Position numbers and translations under genes: made by a program. This document shows, in pieces, positions 49,657 to 49,716 of a stretch of 49,716 nt of DNA. How positions within the stretch are numbered: position 1 is the stretch's first letter; the number at the start of each line of letters is the position of its first letter. The DNA is from an uncultured Candidatus Melainabacteria bacterium (GTDB lineage: Bacteria > Cyanobacteriota > Vampirovibrionia > Gastranaerophilales > Gastranaerophilaceae): the NCBI GenBank assembly GCA_934747325.1, contig CAKVGW010000005.1, positions 1 to 49,716 on the forward strand. The letters run 5' to 3'. The notes under the pieces are model-generated. The model was not told where the DNA came from and did no database searches. It saw nothing but the letters and a program-made list of their open reading frames with translations.

Positions 49657-49716
49657 ATCGCTAATGAAGAAAGGGGCCAAAGAGGCTCAGGCAAAGATAA
49701 ACCTCTAATAAACGAA
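49657..49716 (+). CDS. infC: Translation initiation factor IF-3, N-terminal end only, probable non-ATG start
   Basis: AAGGAG (49644-49649) precedes a frame ATC GCT AAT GAA GAA AGG..., reading (I/M)ANEERGQRGSGKDKPLINE to the window's last base. The PLINE stretch fits the 'INE-x-I-R' opening of IF-3. The frame has no ATG, GTG or TTG between the ribosome site and the window end. ATC at 49657 (seven-base spacing) or ATT at 49654 (four-base spacing) would be the start. An ATG at 49664 is in another frame that stops after 14 codons. Rare start codons are the known means of infC autoregulation. Confidence 0.6.
   Translation, partial: MANEERGQRGSGKDKPLINE

Noticed and set aside
1..49716. tRNA, rRNA or CRISPR arrays
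   Set aside because: I looked through the gaps for cloverleaf-like pairs, TTCGA-type T-loops and regular direct repeats with spacers and saw none. A covariance search would be needed to exclude an atypical tRNA.

Overview
The window is low-GC chromosomal DNA (about one third G+C by eye), densely packed with housekeeping and surface genes. I find no prophage, CRISPR array, rRNA or tRNA. Several traits point to a non-photosynthetic relative of the Cyanobacteria, such as a gut Gastranaerophilales/Melainabacteria-type organism. These are a DUF3326 protein, a GH57 glycogen branching enzyme, split-type transketolase, a long prepilin-like protein, FHA/TPS-type secreted proteins, and flagellin with FlhB but no photosynthesis genes. 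This taxonomic reading is inference from gene families, not from a marker phylogeny.

Layout. 1-5695: the end of an OmpA-type gene, a minus-strand operon (Nudix regulator-like protein, secG, tcdA), a CHAP-type cell-wall hydrolase with an odd aromatic/Asn-rich N-terminus, and a minus-strand group (M16-like protein without its zinc motif, M14 carboxypeptidase, uppS). 5831-14872: a very acidic HerA-like/UvrD-tudor protein, a prepilin with Cys repeats, DUF3326, purB, a repeat-filled gap, and a 789-residue unknown protein with HTH, lipobox and coiled-coil parts. 15113-18377: a small coiled-coil protein, a radical SAM/SPASM protein and the GH57 branching enzyme. 18734-25314: a long plus-strand operon-like run (transketolase C-half, ftsE, ftsX, HDOD protein, degenerate receiver/GGDEF protein, isochorismatase-like, amidohydrolase, Cas4/AddB-like nuclease).

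25315-35464: a repeat-rich gap with a candidate small RNA, a GshB-like ATP-grasp enzyme, a membrane-anchored class A beta-lactamase-fold protein, two tandem FHA-type secreted paralogs each closed by a terminator, an MFS sugar-type transporter and a B12-type radical SAM protein. 35470-41868: minus-strand radA, a LysM protein, xerD, a dinJ/yafQ toxin-antitoxin pair, dacB, a nitrilase-family amidase and a DUF374 acyltransferase. 41898-47266: flhB, flagellin with a long structured leader, a repeat-rich gap containing a MITE-like element, a GNAT-like protein and a phosphodiester glycosidase behind a strong promoter and structured leader. 47420-49716: rpsL-rpsG, a protein made of four GntR-type winged helices, and the first codons of what looks like infC, whose frame has no ATG and appears to begin with ATC or ATT.

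Many genes serve the cell envelope (uppS, M14 amidase, CHAP, ftsEX, beta-lactamase-fold protein, LysM, dacB, NAGPA-type hydrolase, secG). The points most worth following are the HerA-like/tudor protein, the HTH-lipobox coiled-coil protein, the four-winged-helix regulator, the non-ATG infC start, the MITE and dispersed repeat families, the G-poor candidate sRNA, and the leaders of the flagellin and phosphodiester glycosidase genes.
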